DNA of 48,167 nt from Chitinophagaceae bacterium (GCA_028288365.1 JAQBNU010000084.1:1-48167); one strand, 5' to 3'; positions 18,572 through 27,696 are shown, counted from the stretch's first letter. Program-made: numbers and translations. The notes: generated by a model from the letters alone, not told the origin.

Positions 18572-19180
18572 ATGAAAAACAAAATCGTTTTCATCCGACA
18601 AATTTCATTACTGATTTTGATCATCTTCTTATTCAGTGCAGGGGCCTTTGTTAAAAACAGTTATAGTCTTTCGAAAGATTATATCATTACCATTCACGGT
18701 GATTCCAATTTACACGATTGGGTAGAAAAAGTAGAACAGGTTTCCGGTAACGCAACCGTTGAAAAAAACAGCGATGAAAGTTTTGACCTCACCGACATCA
18801 ACATCAAACTGGTTGTCCACTCCATCAAAAGCGACATGGGTTCTGTCATGAATAACAATACCTACGAAGCATTAAAAGCGGATGCCAATCCAACCATTGT
18901 ATTTACGCTACTGACTCCGGTAAAAGCCATTGTCAATTCTACTGCGAAGAAAATCATTGCAGTAAAAGGTAATCTCACCATCGCAGGTGTCACCAACACA
19001 GTCATCCTACCCGTCAATGTGAACATGCCAAATGATCAAACCTTGCACTTCGAAGGAGCGCAATTGATCAAAATGAGTGATTATAATATCAAGCCTCCTA
19101 CTGCCCTGTTTGGAACATTAAAAACCGGCAACCAAATCACCCTGCACTTTAAAACAAACTTCATTGTCAATACTCCTTAA
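18572..19180 (+). CDS. Exported YceI-like protein
   Basis: A 202-residue protein with an N-terminal hydrophobic leader (ISLLILIIFLFSAGAFV, residues 11-27) and then a YceI-type beta-barrel: YIITIHGDSNLHDWVEKVEQ near residue 37, KADANPTIVFTL near 110, and a GNLTIAGVTNTVILPV strand pair near 131. The SNLHDW motif is typical of the exported Bacteroidota YceI branch. It likely carries a hydrophobic ligand in the periplasm. An outer-membrane barrel gene follows 46 bases later, so the two probably act in the same envelope process. Confidence 0.88.
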   Translation: MKNKIVFIRQISLLILIIFLFSAGAFVKNSYSLSKDYIITIHGDSNLHDWVEKVEQVSGNATVEKNSDESFDLTDINIKLVVHSIKSDMGSVMNNNTYEALKADANPTIVFTLLTPVKAIVNSTAKKIIAVKGNLTIAGVTNTVILPVNVNMPNDQTLHFEGAQLIKMSDYNIKPPTALFGTLKTGNQITLHFKTNFIVNTP

Positions 19181-19226
19181 TAGAAAAACTGTTCCGCATT
19201 TCCTGATTACCTAAACTTAAAACAAC

Positions 19227-20546
19227 ATGAATAAATTTCAAACGATACTCGCTATGCTACTGATATCGGGCTTATCCGCAGCGCAGTATGCTCCCATTCA
19301 ATATTTCAGACCCAATGACCAGAGAGGAATAAATACGTACGAAACTACGAAGCAAGATACGGTAGTATATGATGGTGTTAAGATCAGAATTGGCGGAAAC
19401 TTCACACAAGACTTTCAAAGTTTAAGTCATCAAAACAACGCCACTCCGGTATATGTGGCTGGTGTAAACAGCAATCAATTGATGGATATCACCAACGGCT
19501 TCAACCGCGCCATGGCAAACCTGAACATCGATGCACAATTATACGACGGTGTACGCCTGAACATGACCATGTATTTATCTTCCAGGCATCACGAGGAAAC
19601 ATGGGTGAAAGGTGGTTATATACAATTTGACAAACTTACTTTTCTTAAGAGTGCATTAGTAGATCGAATCATGAATAATTTCACCATCAAGGTCGGTGAT
19701 TACGAAGTCGATTACGGTGATCAACATTTTAGAAGAAGCGACGGTGGCAATGCCATCTACAATCCTTTTGTAGAAAATTATATCATGGATGAATTTGCCA
19801 CAGAAGTGGGTGGGGAAATATATTACCACCATAAAAGTGGTTTCATGGCCATGGCCGGAATCACCAACGGAGAATTAAATCCCACGGTAGTCACCTCTGC
19901 CAAGATCGACTCCGCAACGGGCAGGCCAAATGCTTATACTCCTGCCTACCATGGAAAGATAGGTTACGACAAACAAGTCAACGAAGATCTTAGGTTTCGA
20001 CTAACAGGTTCCTTTTACATGAATAAAAGTTCAGCAGGAAATACCTTGTTCTTCGGCGACCGTACCGGTTCGCATTATTTCTATGCAATGGAAAACACGG
20101 CTGCTACATCTACAGACAATGCCTGGTCTGGAAGATACAATCCTCAATTCAGTGAACAGGTAAATACCTTTATGATCAATCCGTTCGTCAAATACAAAGG
20201 ACTGGAATTCTTCGGAACTTATGAATTGGCGCAAGGAAGAACCATCACAGAAAAAAAGATGCGCAATGCTACACAATACGCCGCGGATTTGATTTATAGA
20301 TTTCGTAAGGGAAAAGAAAATTTCTGGGTGGGTGTGCGCTACAATTCCTTAACCACTCAACTTACTGCCAACTCTAATAACATCACGATCGATCGCGCTG
20401 CTGCCTCTATAGGATGGTTTGCGACGAAGAACATCATGCTCAAGGGAGAATACGTCAATCAACACTATCAAAACTTCGCCCCCACAGACATACGATCAGG
20501 CGGTCAGTTCAGCGGTTTCATGGTAGAAGCTACGGTTGCTTTCTAA
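19227..20546 (+). CDS. Outer-membrane beta-barrel (porin-like) protein
   Basis: 439 residues with a signal peptide (residues 1-19, cleavage after SAA before QYAPIQYF). After a short linker the protein is built of alternating hydrophobic/polar strands with aromatic girdles, such as VRLNMTMYLSSRH, FTIKVGDYEVDYGDQHF and FWVGVRYNSLTTQL. It ends in GFMVEATVAF, a terminal Phe as in many barrel proteins. This is consistent with a porin of about 16 strands. Substrate is unknown. It is linked to the exported YceI gene upstream and SHOCT copy 2 downstream. Confidence 0.85.
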   Translation: MNKFQTILAMLLISGLSAAQYAPIQYFRPNDQRGINTYETTKQDTVVYDGVKIRIGGNFTQDFQSLSHQNNATPVYVAGVNSNQLMDITNGFNRAMANLNIDAQLYDGVRLNMTMYLSSRHHEETWVKGGYIQFDKLTFLKSALVDRIMNNFTIKVGDYEVDYGDQHFRRSDGGNAIYNPFVENYIMDEFATEVGGEIYYHHKSGFMAMAGITNGELNPTVVTSAKIDSATGRPNAYTPAYHGKIGYDKQVNEDLRFRLTGSFYMNKSSAGNTLFFGDRTGSHYFYAMENTAATSTDNAWSGRYNPQFSEQVNTFMINPFVKYKGLEFFGTYELAQGRTITEKKMRNATQYAADLIYRFRKGKENFWVGVRYNSLTTQLTANSNNITIDRAAASIGWFATKNIMLKGEYVNQHYQNFAPTDIRSGGQFSGFMVEATVAF

Positions 20547-20617
20547 ATCAATTGCCATTATTCACATTATATACAAACACATTTAATTCTACCACATCAC
20601 ACTTAAAATCGAAAAAC

Positions 20618-20830
20618 ATGTACGAAGGTTATCATTTCTTGGGAATGCATTTAATATGGTGGTTTGTCTGGAGTTTTATGTTGATGTGGTTGTTCATGAT
20701 GCCTTATGCCATACCGGGACAACGATGGCAGAGAAGTCCAGCGTTGGATGTATTGCAAAAACGTTTCGCTTCAGGTGAAATATCTGTGGACGAATACCAG
20801 GAAAGAAAAAAAGTGTTATTAATAGGTTAA
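20618..20830 (+). CDS. SHOCT-domain mini membrane protein, copy 2
   Basis: 70 residues, starting MYEGYHFLGMHLIWWFVWSF like copy 1 at 18206. The membrane helix, the PYAIPGQRWQR linker and the SHOCT segment (LDVLQKRFASGEISVDEYQE) are conserved, and the two copies differ mainly by conservative changes. The ATG at 20618 is chosen because it matches copy 1. The longer open frame from 20414 overlaps the barrel gene. A hairpin terminator follows at 20856. Confidence 0.9.
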   Translation: MYEGYHFLGMHLIWWFVWSFMLMWLFMMPYAIPGQRWQRSPALDVLQKRFASGEISVDEYQERKKVLLIG

Positions 20831-20855
20831 GTCCTATTTCAACCTCAAACTGTTG

Positions 20856-20895
20856 AAAAGATATCACGTTTCTGTTGGAACATGATATCTTTTTT
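20856..20895 (+). terminator. Hairpin terminator after SHOCT gene 2
   Basis: AAAAGATATCA pairs with TGATATCTTTT, and the stem is followed by a T run (TTTTTTC). Confidence 0.75.
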
Positions 20896-21117
20896 CTGTC
20901 CGTGCACAATTCTCCACCTCCTAAAATCACTGCATAGAGAGCAGTCACAGTTATATCGAAAGATCAAAGTTGTTTTAATCTTCTTATAAAGAGGAACAAA
21001 AGCATTGTACACAGTTAATCAACGGTTGCTACTTAAATTTCACAAAAAAGTAAAAAAAGTAAATAGCAGGATATATAGTGTAAATTGCATGAAAGCTTTT
21101 CTTAATCTCTCTTAGGT

Positions 21118-21594
21118 ATGGAAACACAAGACATTGTAAGCTCTTCAGTTCTTCCTTTAGCTATTCTTTTGGCAGATGACGATACAGACGATCATCATTT
21201 CTTTAGTAAGGTATTAGAAACTGTACCATACCATAGTGACCTGATCATTCTGGGAGACGGTGAAAAACTGATGAATTATCTTTTTCAGAACACGCACAAC
21301 CTTCCCGATGTACTTTTTCTTGACCATAACATGCCACGTAAAAATGGTGCAGAGTGTCTGATAGAAATCAAGGCTCATCCCTTGTTGAAAAAACTACCTG
21401 TTATCATGTATTCCACCTACCTGCATGAAGACATAGCGGATGAGTTGTATGCAAACGGTGCACATTTTTACCTGCGCAAAACCGATCTTGCTGAGCTGAA
21501 AAAATCACTCCATGAAGTATTGCAAATGTTGGTTGAAAAAACTTTTGTGCGACCTTCCAGAACGTTGTTTGTACTTAGTCCCATTGAACTATAA
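21118..21594 (+). CDS. Single-domain response regulator preceding the CheB-CheR-kinase hybrid
   Basis: 158 residues. It has an acidic cluster ADDDTDDHHFF (19-29), phospho-acceptor Asp69 in DVLFLDHNMPRKNGAE, switch S99/T100 in IMYSTYLH, and Lys121 in FYLRKTDLAE, where Thr replaces the usual Pro after the Lys. A short tail follows the receiver (FVRPSRTLFVLSPIEL). It is 31 bases upstream of the hybrid kinase gene on the same strand and is the obvious phosphotransfer partner for it. Confidence 0.92.
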   Translation: METQDIVSSSVLPLAILLADDDTDDHHFFSKVLETVPYHSDLIILGDGEKLMNYLFQNTHNLPDVLFLDHNMPRKNGAECLIEIKAHPLLKKLPVIMYSTYLHEDIADELYANGAHFYLRKTDLAELKKSLHEVLQMLVEKTFVRPSRTLFVLSPIEL

Positions 21595-21625
21595 TTCTAT
21601 CAAAACATTTTGTCATTCGTAACTT

Positions 21626-24600
21626 ATGAAACCAAGTTCAACTGCTGGTAAAAAAATACCTCTTCATAAGTTCAAAAATAAAAAACCTATTTTCCCTATT
21701 GTCGCCATTGGCTCATCTACTGGCGGATTGGATGCAATGAGTCAATTGCTAAAAAATCTGTCTGCTAATACAGGCATGGCTTTTATTTATGTACAGCACC
21801 TCAGTCCTGATCATAAAAGTATTCTGACTTCTATTTTGGCAAAGCTGACGAAAATGAAAGTACAGCAAATAGAAAACATGGAACAAATGGAGCCCAACAA
21901 TGTCTATGTCATTCCACATGACAAAGCCATCAAGGTCACTGACGGACATATTCAATTGCTTTCTCGCCGCAAAAATAGTTCTACCGATTTATCCATTGAT
22001 CTACTCTTCTCTTCCTTAGCAGAAACACATCAGGAAAATGTAGTCGGCATTATTCTTTCCGGCAATGCGCACGATGGCACCATTGGGTTAAAAGCCATCA
22101 AAGCAGCAGGAGGAATAACATTTGCACAAGACCAGTCAGCGCAGGCTGGCAGTATGCCCGAATCTGCTATTGCATCAGGCGTAGTGGATTTTATCTTATC
22201 TCCAGCCGCTATGGCACGTAAGTTGGCACGACTGAATAAAGGTGGTTTGCTGGTCAGAAAAGAAAAAATACTTTCCCTCAAAACAATTGCTATCGAAGAA
22301 CACCATACAGATTTAAAACTCATTTTTGAGTTGTTGCAAAAAAACACCGGTGTCGATTTCAGCCACTATAAGATGAACACCATCAATAGGCGCTTAAATA
22401 ACAGGATGCTTCAAAGTGGTGTGAAGACAACGAAAGATTACGCAAAATTATTACTAAAAAAAAACAGTGAAATAAAACTTCTTTACAAGGACTTGTTGAT
22501 CAATGTTACCAGTTTTTTTAGAGACACGGACATTTTTCTTTATTTAAAAAACGTCTTCTTCCCTATCTTACTAAAAAATAAAGGAGTCAATGAAACGCTG
22601 CGCATATGGATACCGGCCTGCTCCAGAGGAGAAGAGGCTTATTCCGTTGCCATGCTTCTTGTAGAATTGCAGGAAACAAAGAAAATAAAAATACCTGTTC
22701 AGATTTTTGCTACAGACCTCAGTGAGTCTTCCATCAAATATGCACGCAGTGGTATATACACTAAAAGCGATATGAAACCGGTCTCGGCCAAACGCATCAA
22801 ACGTTTTTTTACAACCAAAGGCGATCAATTTCAGGTCGTGAAAGAATTGCGAGACATGTGCGTATTTGCGCCACACAATATTTTAAGTGATCCACCTTTT
22901 TTCCGCATGGATTTTATCAGTTGTCGCAACCTGCTCATTTATTTTGATGCTGCTGCACAGAAAAAAGCATTGGCCATTTTTCATTTTGCATTGAATGATC
23001 GTAAATACCTGATGTTAGGTAAAGCCGAAACCATAGGAACCGCCTCTCTGCTTTTCAATCAATTGAATAATAAATTCAAAATCTATGGCAGAAAGAAAAA
23101 TATAGGTGTACGGAAAGTACCAGAACTCGCACCTCGCATGCCTAACAAAATGCTGTATGAAAAGAACATAAAATCAATCACCAAAAAACTATATGCTGTT
23201 CATGCCAAAGAATTGGATGGAGCCATTGATCATATTTTACTTTCCAGTTACATGCCGGCTTGTGCCATCATTAACAAAGACATGGAGATCATTCAATTCA
23301 GAGGCTCTACTTCTCTCTACCTTTCTCATACGTCTGGCAAGGCAAGTTTAAACATCCTGAAGATGATACGGCCAGAGTTTGCATTTGAATTGCGCAATGC
23401 TATCCATCAGGTCATTAAAACCAATCAACCCGTTCGTAAGTCAGGCATAGAAATCGCCAGTGACATGAGCGGATCAAACGATCAGCTCATGTCACTAGAA
23501 GTCTCTTCACTCAAGATCGAGTGGGACGAACCTTTGCTATTGGTTATTTTTAGTTTGCAGGAACAGGTGGAAACGTTTATAGAAAACGATAAGGCGAGAA
23601 AAAAGAATGCGACGCAGAAGGATCTCAAAATTAAAAAACTAACGACAGAATTAAATCAGGCACGGGCTGAAATACATGCTGTCATTGAACTACAGGAAGC
23701 CGCTTACGAAGAGTTGCAAGCTGCTAACGAAGAAATTGTTTCTACCAATGAAGAATTCCAAACCTTGAACGAAGAGTTGGAAACATCCAAAGAAGAAATA
23801 GAAGCCACCAACGAAGAATTGATCTCCAGCAATCAGGAATTAAAAGTACACAACGAACTACTCGAAGAATCTTATAATTATTCGCAAACCATCATCGCCA
23901 CAATACATGAGCCCATGCTGGTACTGGACAGTAACCTGCGTGTGAAGTCTGCCAACAAATCCTTCTACAAAAAATTTCTGGTATCCCAAGAACACACAGA
24001 AGGAATGCACTTGTTTGAATTAGGAAATAAACAATGGGACATTCCTCAACTTCGGGAACTGCTCAAAGACAGTTTAAATAAAAATTATCAATTTGAAAAT
24101 TTCGAAGTCACTCATGTATTCCCAAGGTTGGGCGAAAAAGTAATGCTGTTGAATGCCAGTCGTATCATTCAAAAAACACATCGCGAAAAATTAATTCTTC
24201 TGGCCATAAGAGACATTACGGAACGTGCTCATTATTATCTGAATGAAAAAGCACTACATAAAAAAGACATCGGTATCCACGAAGCCAATAACCTTGAATT
24301 AGAGAAAGCAGTAAGCAGCCGCACAAAGCAATTGCACAATCAAAACATTCAACTCGAAAATGCCAACAAGGACCTCCGGTCTTTCACCTATGTATCGAGC
24401 CATGATTTACAAGAACCTTTGCGCAAAATACAAAATTTTGTAGGTTGTCTAATGGATGAAGAAGAAGAAAACCTATCCGTTGAAGGGAAATTTTATTTGC
24501 GGAAGACACATGAAACGGCACAGCGAATGCAGGCGCTCATTGAGGATTTGTTGACTTATTCCAGGGCCACAAATACAGACCGCTTATTTGAAAGAATGAA

Positions 24601-25072
24601 TTTGCAAGTGGTCATAGAAGAAGTAAAAAAAGAGTTTGAAGAAATACTAAAAACAAAGAAAGCCATTGTCAAAATAGGGAAGCTTTGTGAAGCATCGATC
24701 ATTCATTTCCAATTTCGTCAGCTCTTTCAAAACCTATTGAGCAATTCATTGAAATTTTCCAAAACAGACGTGCCACCTCGCATCAGCATTGAAAGTAGAA
24801 CAGCCAAAGGCAGCACACTGAATAATAAAAAATTAAATGCAAAAACAGATTATTGTCACATTATCTTTAAAGACAATGGGATAGGATTTGATCCTCAGTA
24901 CAACGAGAAAATATTCGAAGTCTTTCAACACCTTCACAGCAGAGAAGCTTACAAAGGCAACGGTATGGGATTGGCTATTTGTAAACGTATTGTAGAAAAC
25001 CACAACGGCATCATAATCGCTACGGGTATACCTGACAAAGGCGTAACATTCGAAATTTATATTCCAGTATAA
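21626..25072 (+). CDS. CheB-CheR-PAS-histidine kinase hybrid sensor
   Basis: 1,148 residues. The N-terminal CheB methylesterase domain (about 22-200) has catalytic Ser31 (GSSTGG), His58 (VQHLSPDH) and Asp150 (SGNAHDGTIG). The CheR methyltransferase domain (about 225-490) has NVTSFFRD, a PACSRGEEAYS SAM-binding motif, FATDLSESS and SCRNLLIYF. A long coiled coil (about 650-750, repeated ..EELQAANEE.., ..EELETSKEE.., ..EELISSNQE..) leads to a PAS domain and a HisKA/HATPase kinase, with His926 in SSHDLQEPLRK, the N-box NLLSNSLKFS, DNGIGFD and GNGMGLAICK. All catalytic motifs are intact. There is no membrane segment, so it is cytoplasmic, and it may sense through the PAS domain or chemoreceptor methylation. 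No MCP gene is nearby. Confidence 0.95.
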   Translation: MKPSSTAGKKIPLHKFKNKKPIFPIVAIGSSTGGLDAMSQLLKNLSANTGMAFIYVQHLSPDHKSILTSILAKLTKMKVQQIENMEQMEPNNVYVIPHDKAIKVTDGHIQLLSRRKNSSTDLSIDLLFSSLAETHQENVVGIILSGNAHDGTIGLKAIKAAGGITFAQDQSAQAGSMPESAIASGVVDFILSPAAMARKLARLNKGGLLVRKEKILSLKTIAIEEHHTDLKLIFELLQKNTGVDFSHYKMNTINRRLNNRMLQSGVKTTKDYAKLLLKKNSEIKLLYKDLLINVTSFFRDTDIFLYLKNVFFPILLKNKGVNETLRIWIPACSRGEEAYSVAMLLVELQETKKIKIPVQIFATDLSESSIKYARSGIYTKSDMKPVSAKRIKRFFTTKGDQFQVVKELRDMCVFAPHNILSDPPFFRMDFISCRNLLIYFDAAAQKKALAIFHFALNDRKYLMLGKAETIGTASLLFNQLNNKFKIYGRKKNIGVRKVPELAPRMPNKMLYEKNIKSITKKLYAVHAKELDGAIDHILLSSYMPACAIINKDMEIIQFRGSTSLYLSHTSGKASLNILKMIRPEFAFELRNAIHQVIKTNQPVRKSGIEIASDMSGSNDQLMSLEVSSLKIEWDEPLLLVIFSLQEQVETFIENDKARKKNATQKDLKIKKLTTELNQARAEIHAVIELQEAAYEELQAANEEIVSTNEEFQTLNEELETSKEEIEATNEELISSNQELKVHNELLEESYNYSQTIIATIHEPMLVLDSNLRVKSANKSFYKKFLVSQEHTEGMHLFELGNKQWDIPQLRELLKDSLNKNYQFENFEVTHVFPRLGEKVMLLNASRIIQKTHREKLILLAIRDITERAHYYLNEKALHKKDIGIHEANNLELEKAVSSRTKQLHNQNIQLENANKDLRSFTYVSSHDLQEPLRKIQNFVGCLMDEEEENLSVEGKFYLRKTHETAQRMQALIEDLLTYSRATNTDRLFERMNLQVVIEEVKKEFEEILKTKKAIVKIGKLCEASIIHFQFRQLFQNLLSNSLKFSKTDVPPRISIESRTAKGSTLNNKKLNAKTDYCHIIFKDNGIGFDPQYNEKIFEVFQHLHSREAYKGNGMGLAICKRIVENHNGIIIATGIPDKGVTFEIYIPV

Positions 25073-25127
25073 GGAAAAACATCCCTGTTTTCTGAGAAAA
25101 AACTCACATCTTAACATTTCCTCTACC

Positions 25128-25157
25128 GGCACTGACATCGATCGGTGCCTTTTTTTA
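25128..25157 (+). terminator. Intrinsic terminator after the hybrid kinase gene
   Basis: GGCAC...GTGCC stem (with TGA/TCG extension) followed by seven T residues. Confidence 0.8.
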
Positions 25158-25286
25158 TATGGTGTCTATTAGGAACATCTTTCTCTACAATTGACTGTAA
25201 GAGATAGAGGAAAAAAGTGCATACAAAGTACTTTCACGATCCATTCAAAAAGATCAAAAAACAAATTAATTCCATAACTTTCCAGC

Positions 25287-26480
25287 ATGTCTCTACAAAC
25301 GATCGCACAAATAGAAGCCTTCAATGCCGGCAGAATACCAGACCTGCTGCAATTGAAATACAAAAACATGCGGGAAGATGTGTTCAAATTCTATCGCGGT
25401 ACTGCCCATTTGTTTTACCAACACTTGTCTCCTAAAGACATGCTGTACCAAAGTCCGTCTGTATGGATTTGCGGCGACCTGCATTTTGAAAACTTTGGAA
25501 GTTTCAAAGGTGACAATGGCTTGGTGTATTTTGACATCAACGATTTCGACCAGGCCATGCTGGCCCCCTGCTTTTTTGATGTAGCCAGGTTTTTGGTCAG
25601 CCTGAAACTCGTAACCGGATTATCCGACATCACGAAGAAAGACAGCGATGCCTTGTGTCGCCTATTTCTGCAAGTATACTGCGATACCCTGTTGACAGGA
25701 AATTCCAGATGGGTAGAAAAAGAAACAGCAAAAGCCGTGGTCAAAAAACTGTTGCGCCTGGTAGAGAAAAACAAAGTCATATCGGAGGAGTACAGTGAAA
25801 ACGGCAATAGAAGAAAACTGGATTTTAGTCACGATAAAATCATCAAACCCACCAAAGAAGATAAAGCAGTCATTGCGCAAATCATTGACGGATGGAAAAA
25901 ACAAAACAAATCCAAATCGGTGTACGAAGTTGTTGACATCGGCTATCACCTCAAAGGTACTGGAAGTTTGGGCGTAGGGCGTTACATTTTGCTGGTCAAA
26001 AAAATTGGTAACAATAAATTTAAACTGATCGATCTCAAAACGGCCAATCCTTCCTCCGCCATGTTGGCCGTAAAAAACAAACAACCCAAATGGCAAAGCG
26101 AAGCAGTACGCATCATTGAAATACAAAAACGTGTACAAGGCACGTCGCAGGCTTTGTTGGAAAGCATAGAATTGAACAAACGCTCCTACGTGTTGCGTGA
26201 ATACCAATCCTGCGAAGATAAAATTGACTACAAATTATTAAAAGGCAAGATCAGCAATTTTGAAAACGTGATCACCACCATGGCACAAGTAACTGCCTGG
26301 GGCCAGCTGCAGAGCGGAGGAAGACAGGGATCAGCCATCACCGATGAGCTCATCGCCTTTGCTCAACAAAAAGACAAATGGGAAAAGAAGTTGTTAGCCT
26401 ATACCGATCAATCGGTAAGAACTGTTTTACTTGATTACGATACGTACTGTAAAGCCTTTGATAAAGGACGTTTCAAATAG
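25287..26480 (+). CDS. DUF2252 family protein
   Basis: 397 residues. The hallmark motifs of DUF2252 are present: FYRGTAHLFY near 35-44, CGDLHFENFG at 62-71 and FDINDFDQA at 82-90, and later GTGSLGVGRYILLV and LREYQ. The GD.H..N and D..D pairs resemble the catalytic and metal loops of aminoglycoside phosphotransferase/kinase-like folds, so the family is thought to be kinase-like, but no activity is established. No signal peptide. It is monocistronic on the plus strand. Confidence 0.93.
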   Translation: MSLQTIAQIEAFNAGRIPDLLQLKYKNMREDVFKFYRGTAHLFYQHLSPKDMLYQSPSVWICGDLHFENFGSFKGDNGLVYFDINDFDQAMLAPCFFDVARFLVSLKLVTGLSDITKKDSDALCRLFLQVYCDTLLTGNSRWVEKETAKAVVKKLLRLVEKNKVISEEYSENGNRRKLDFSHDKIIKPTKEDKAVIAQIIDGWKKQNKSKSVYEVVDIGYHLKGTGSLGVGRYILLVKKIGNNKFKLIDLKTANPSSAMLAVKNKQPKWQSEAVRIIEIQKRVQGTSQALLESIELNKRSYVLREYQSCEDKIDYKLLKGKISNFENVITTMAQVTAWGQLQSGGRQGSAITDELIAFAQQKDKWEKKLLAYTDQSVRTVLLDYDTYCKAFDKGRFK

Positions 26481-26535
26481 AGAAAGAGAAACAAAGCGAA
26501 GAGTAATCGTACTTTCTTTTTAACTCTGTTTCTGT

Positions 26536-26721
26536 TTATTCCTCCATACTATTGATAAAAAACTCATAGTCATCTTCTGTATACAGTTCGGGAGATCCTT
26601 CCGTGTGACTCAGCACCAAAACGGCTGTATTTTTATCACTGGCATATATCCTCACAATGTGGTTCTTATTAACAAGCTGTTCTTTGCCCTCTACGGTAAC
26701 TTTGACGAATTGATTTTCCAT
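26536..26721 (-). CDS. Small conserved-looking protein (61 aa)
   Basis: 61 residues, MENQFVKVTVEGKEQLVNKN... then a strand-rich stretch (HIVRIYASDKNTAVLVLSHT) and an acidic end (TEDDYEFFINSMEE). The pattern of a short beta-sheet protein asking for a V.KV...G...LVN...I..I motif recalls FlbD-like or LytTR-like small beta proteins, but the similarity is only general. It has no overlapping gene and a good ATG, and I consider it real. It is convergent with the DUF2252 gene. Confidence 0.65.
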   Translation of the reverse strand: MENQFVKVTVEGKEQLVNKNHIVRIYASDKNTAVLVLSHTEGSPELYTEDDYEFFINSMEE

Positions 26722-27053
26722 ACGATTGATTCTTTAGGTAGATATGACTGGCAGCGTCATAACATGCGTTGCCGATGACATAACGATCAGAAGCAAAAAA
26801 CATTCCATTATGAACCAAGAAACAATTAATAAGTAATTTATACTAATCACTGTCCACTGACAGCTGATTACTCCTTACATAAAGCTCAACCTCTCCTCTT
26901 CAGATCCAGGTACTTCAGGTATTGACGAATGATCTCTTCGTCCAGGTTTTCTAAGTCATGATTCTTCTACAACGGTTATACATTCAGTTCTTCTTCAGAA
27001 AAAACACAAACATAAAACAGATTGAAACCTAAATCTTACTTTTTATTCGTATC
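26722..27053. other. Intergenic region with repeat and ORF remnant
   Basis: Holds a copy of the ACTGATCACTG repeat at 26841-26872. On the minus strand at 26886-26966 there is a 26-codon open stretch with no start, bounded by stops, encoding NLDEEIIRQYLKYLDLKRRG at its end. It looks like a protein-coding remnant. Nothing else was seen. Confidence 0.5.
26841..26872. repeat. ACTGATCACTG-type intergenic repeat
   Basis: A 32-base copy (TACTAATCACTGTCCACTGA, then CAGCTGATTACT). Other copies are at 1411-1442, 27851-27882 and, inverted, 44393-44423. Confidence 0.6.
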
Positions 27054-27524
27054 ATGAACAAAAGTAATTCTATAGAGAAACAGGAATACTTGAAGTACCT
27101 GAGCAATGACCATCACCATAGTTTATTGTTTTGCTGGAAAATAAGAACGGGGTTGCGCAAGGGCGTAGAACCCGAGCGCATCAGTCTTTTTTGCAACTGG
27201 TTTTTCAAGCATCATTTGCTGGCTCATTTTGAAATAGAGGAAAGCCTGGTGTTTCCCATTTTAGGGAATGACCATGAATTGGTTAGAAAAGCATTGGCGG
27301 ATCATCGTAAAATCAAACGCTTGCTAGTACAAAAGGAAGACCTGATCAAATCACTGAACCTGCTGGAAGAAGTATTGGAAAAGCACATCCATTTTGAAGA
27401 ACGCTCCCTGTTTCACGAAATACAAAAATGCGCAACCCTTGATCAAGGCAGAGAAATCTTACTCGCACATGCCAGAAAACAACTCCCGGTTTCTGATGCC
27501 AACTGGATGGATAAATTTTGGTAA
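27054..27524 (+). CDS. Hemerythrin-like HHE domain protein
   Basis: 156 residues, all-helical. Likely di-iron ligands are in the DHHHS motif (19-23), HHLLAHFEIEE (His53/54, His58, Glu62), DHRKIKR (His84) and HIHFEERSLF (His111/113, Glu115/116), which is the spacing of HHE four-helix bundles. Proteins of this type bind oxygen, or respond to iron, NO or redox stress. Monocistronic, with no partner gene. The upstream TACTTTTT is one base off the promoter -7 consensus. Confidence 0.9.
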   Translation: MNKSNSIEKQEYLKYLSNDHHHSLLFCWKIRTGLRKGVEPERISLFCNWFFKHHLLAHFEIEESLVFPILGNDHELVRKALADHRKIKRLLVQKEDLIKSLNLLEEVLEKHIHFEERSLFHEIQKCATLDQGREILLAHARKQLPVSDANWMDKFW

Positions 27525-27611
27525 ACGTTTAATCAGAACTACAATCGCACTCTCTTACCGCTCTATTTCCCTTTCTCATAAAGAGCGTGAAAACAAAAAA
27601 GGGGTCTTAAC

Positions 27612-27695
27612 TTGGTGTCAGGTCTTTCGACCTGACACTGTTATAATCACAACGTTCGTTGAACTCCCGTGTCAGATCGAAAGATCTGACACCAA
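27612..27695. repeat. Double palindrome with TTGG/CCAA ends
   Basis: Two 24-base palindromes, GTGTCAGGTC-TTTC-GACCTGACAC (27615-27638) and GTGTCAGATC-GAAA-GATCTGACAC (27669-27692), 30 bases apart. The outer ends TTGGTGTCAG and CTGACACCAA are also inverted, so each palindrome can fold alone or pair with the other. REP-like. Confidence 0.75.
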
Positions 27696-27696
27696 T

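Noticed and set aside
25662..26207. 181-codon minus-strand ORF inside the DUF2252 gene
   Set aside because: It is antisense to conserved DUF2252 motifs and is rich in Phe/Val as expected from reverse-strand reading of Lys/Asn codons.
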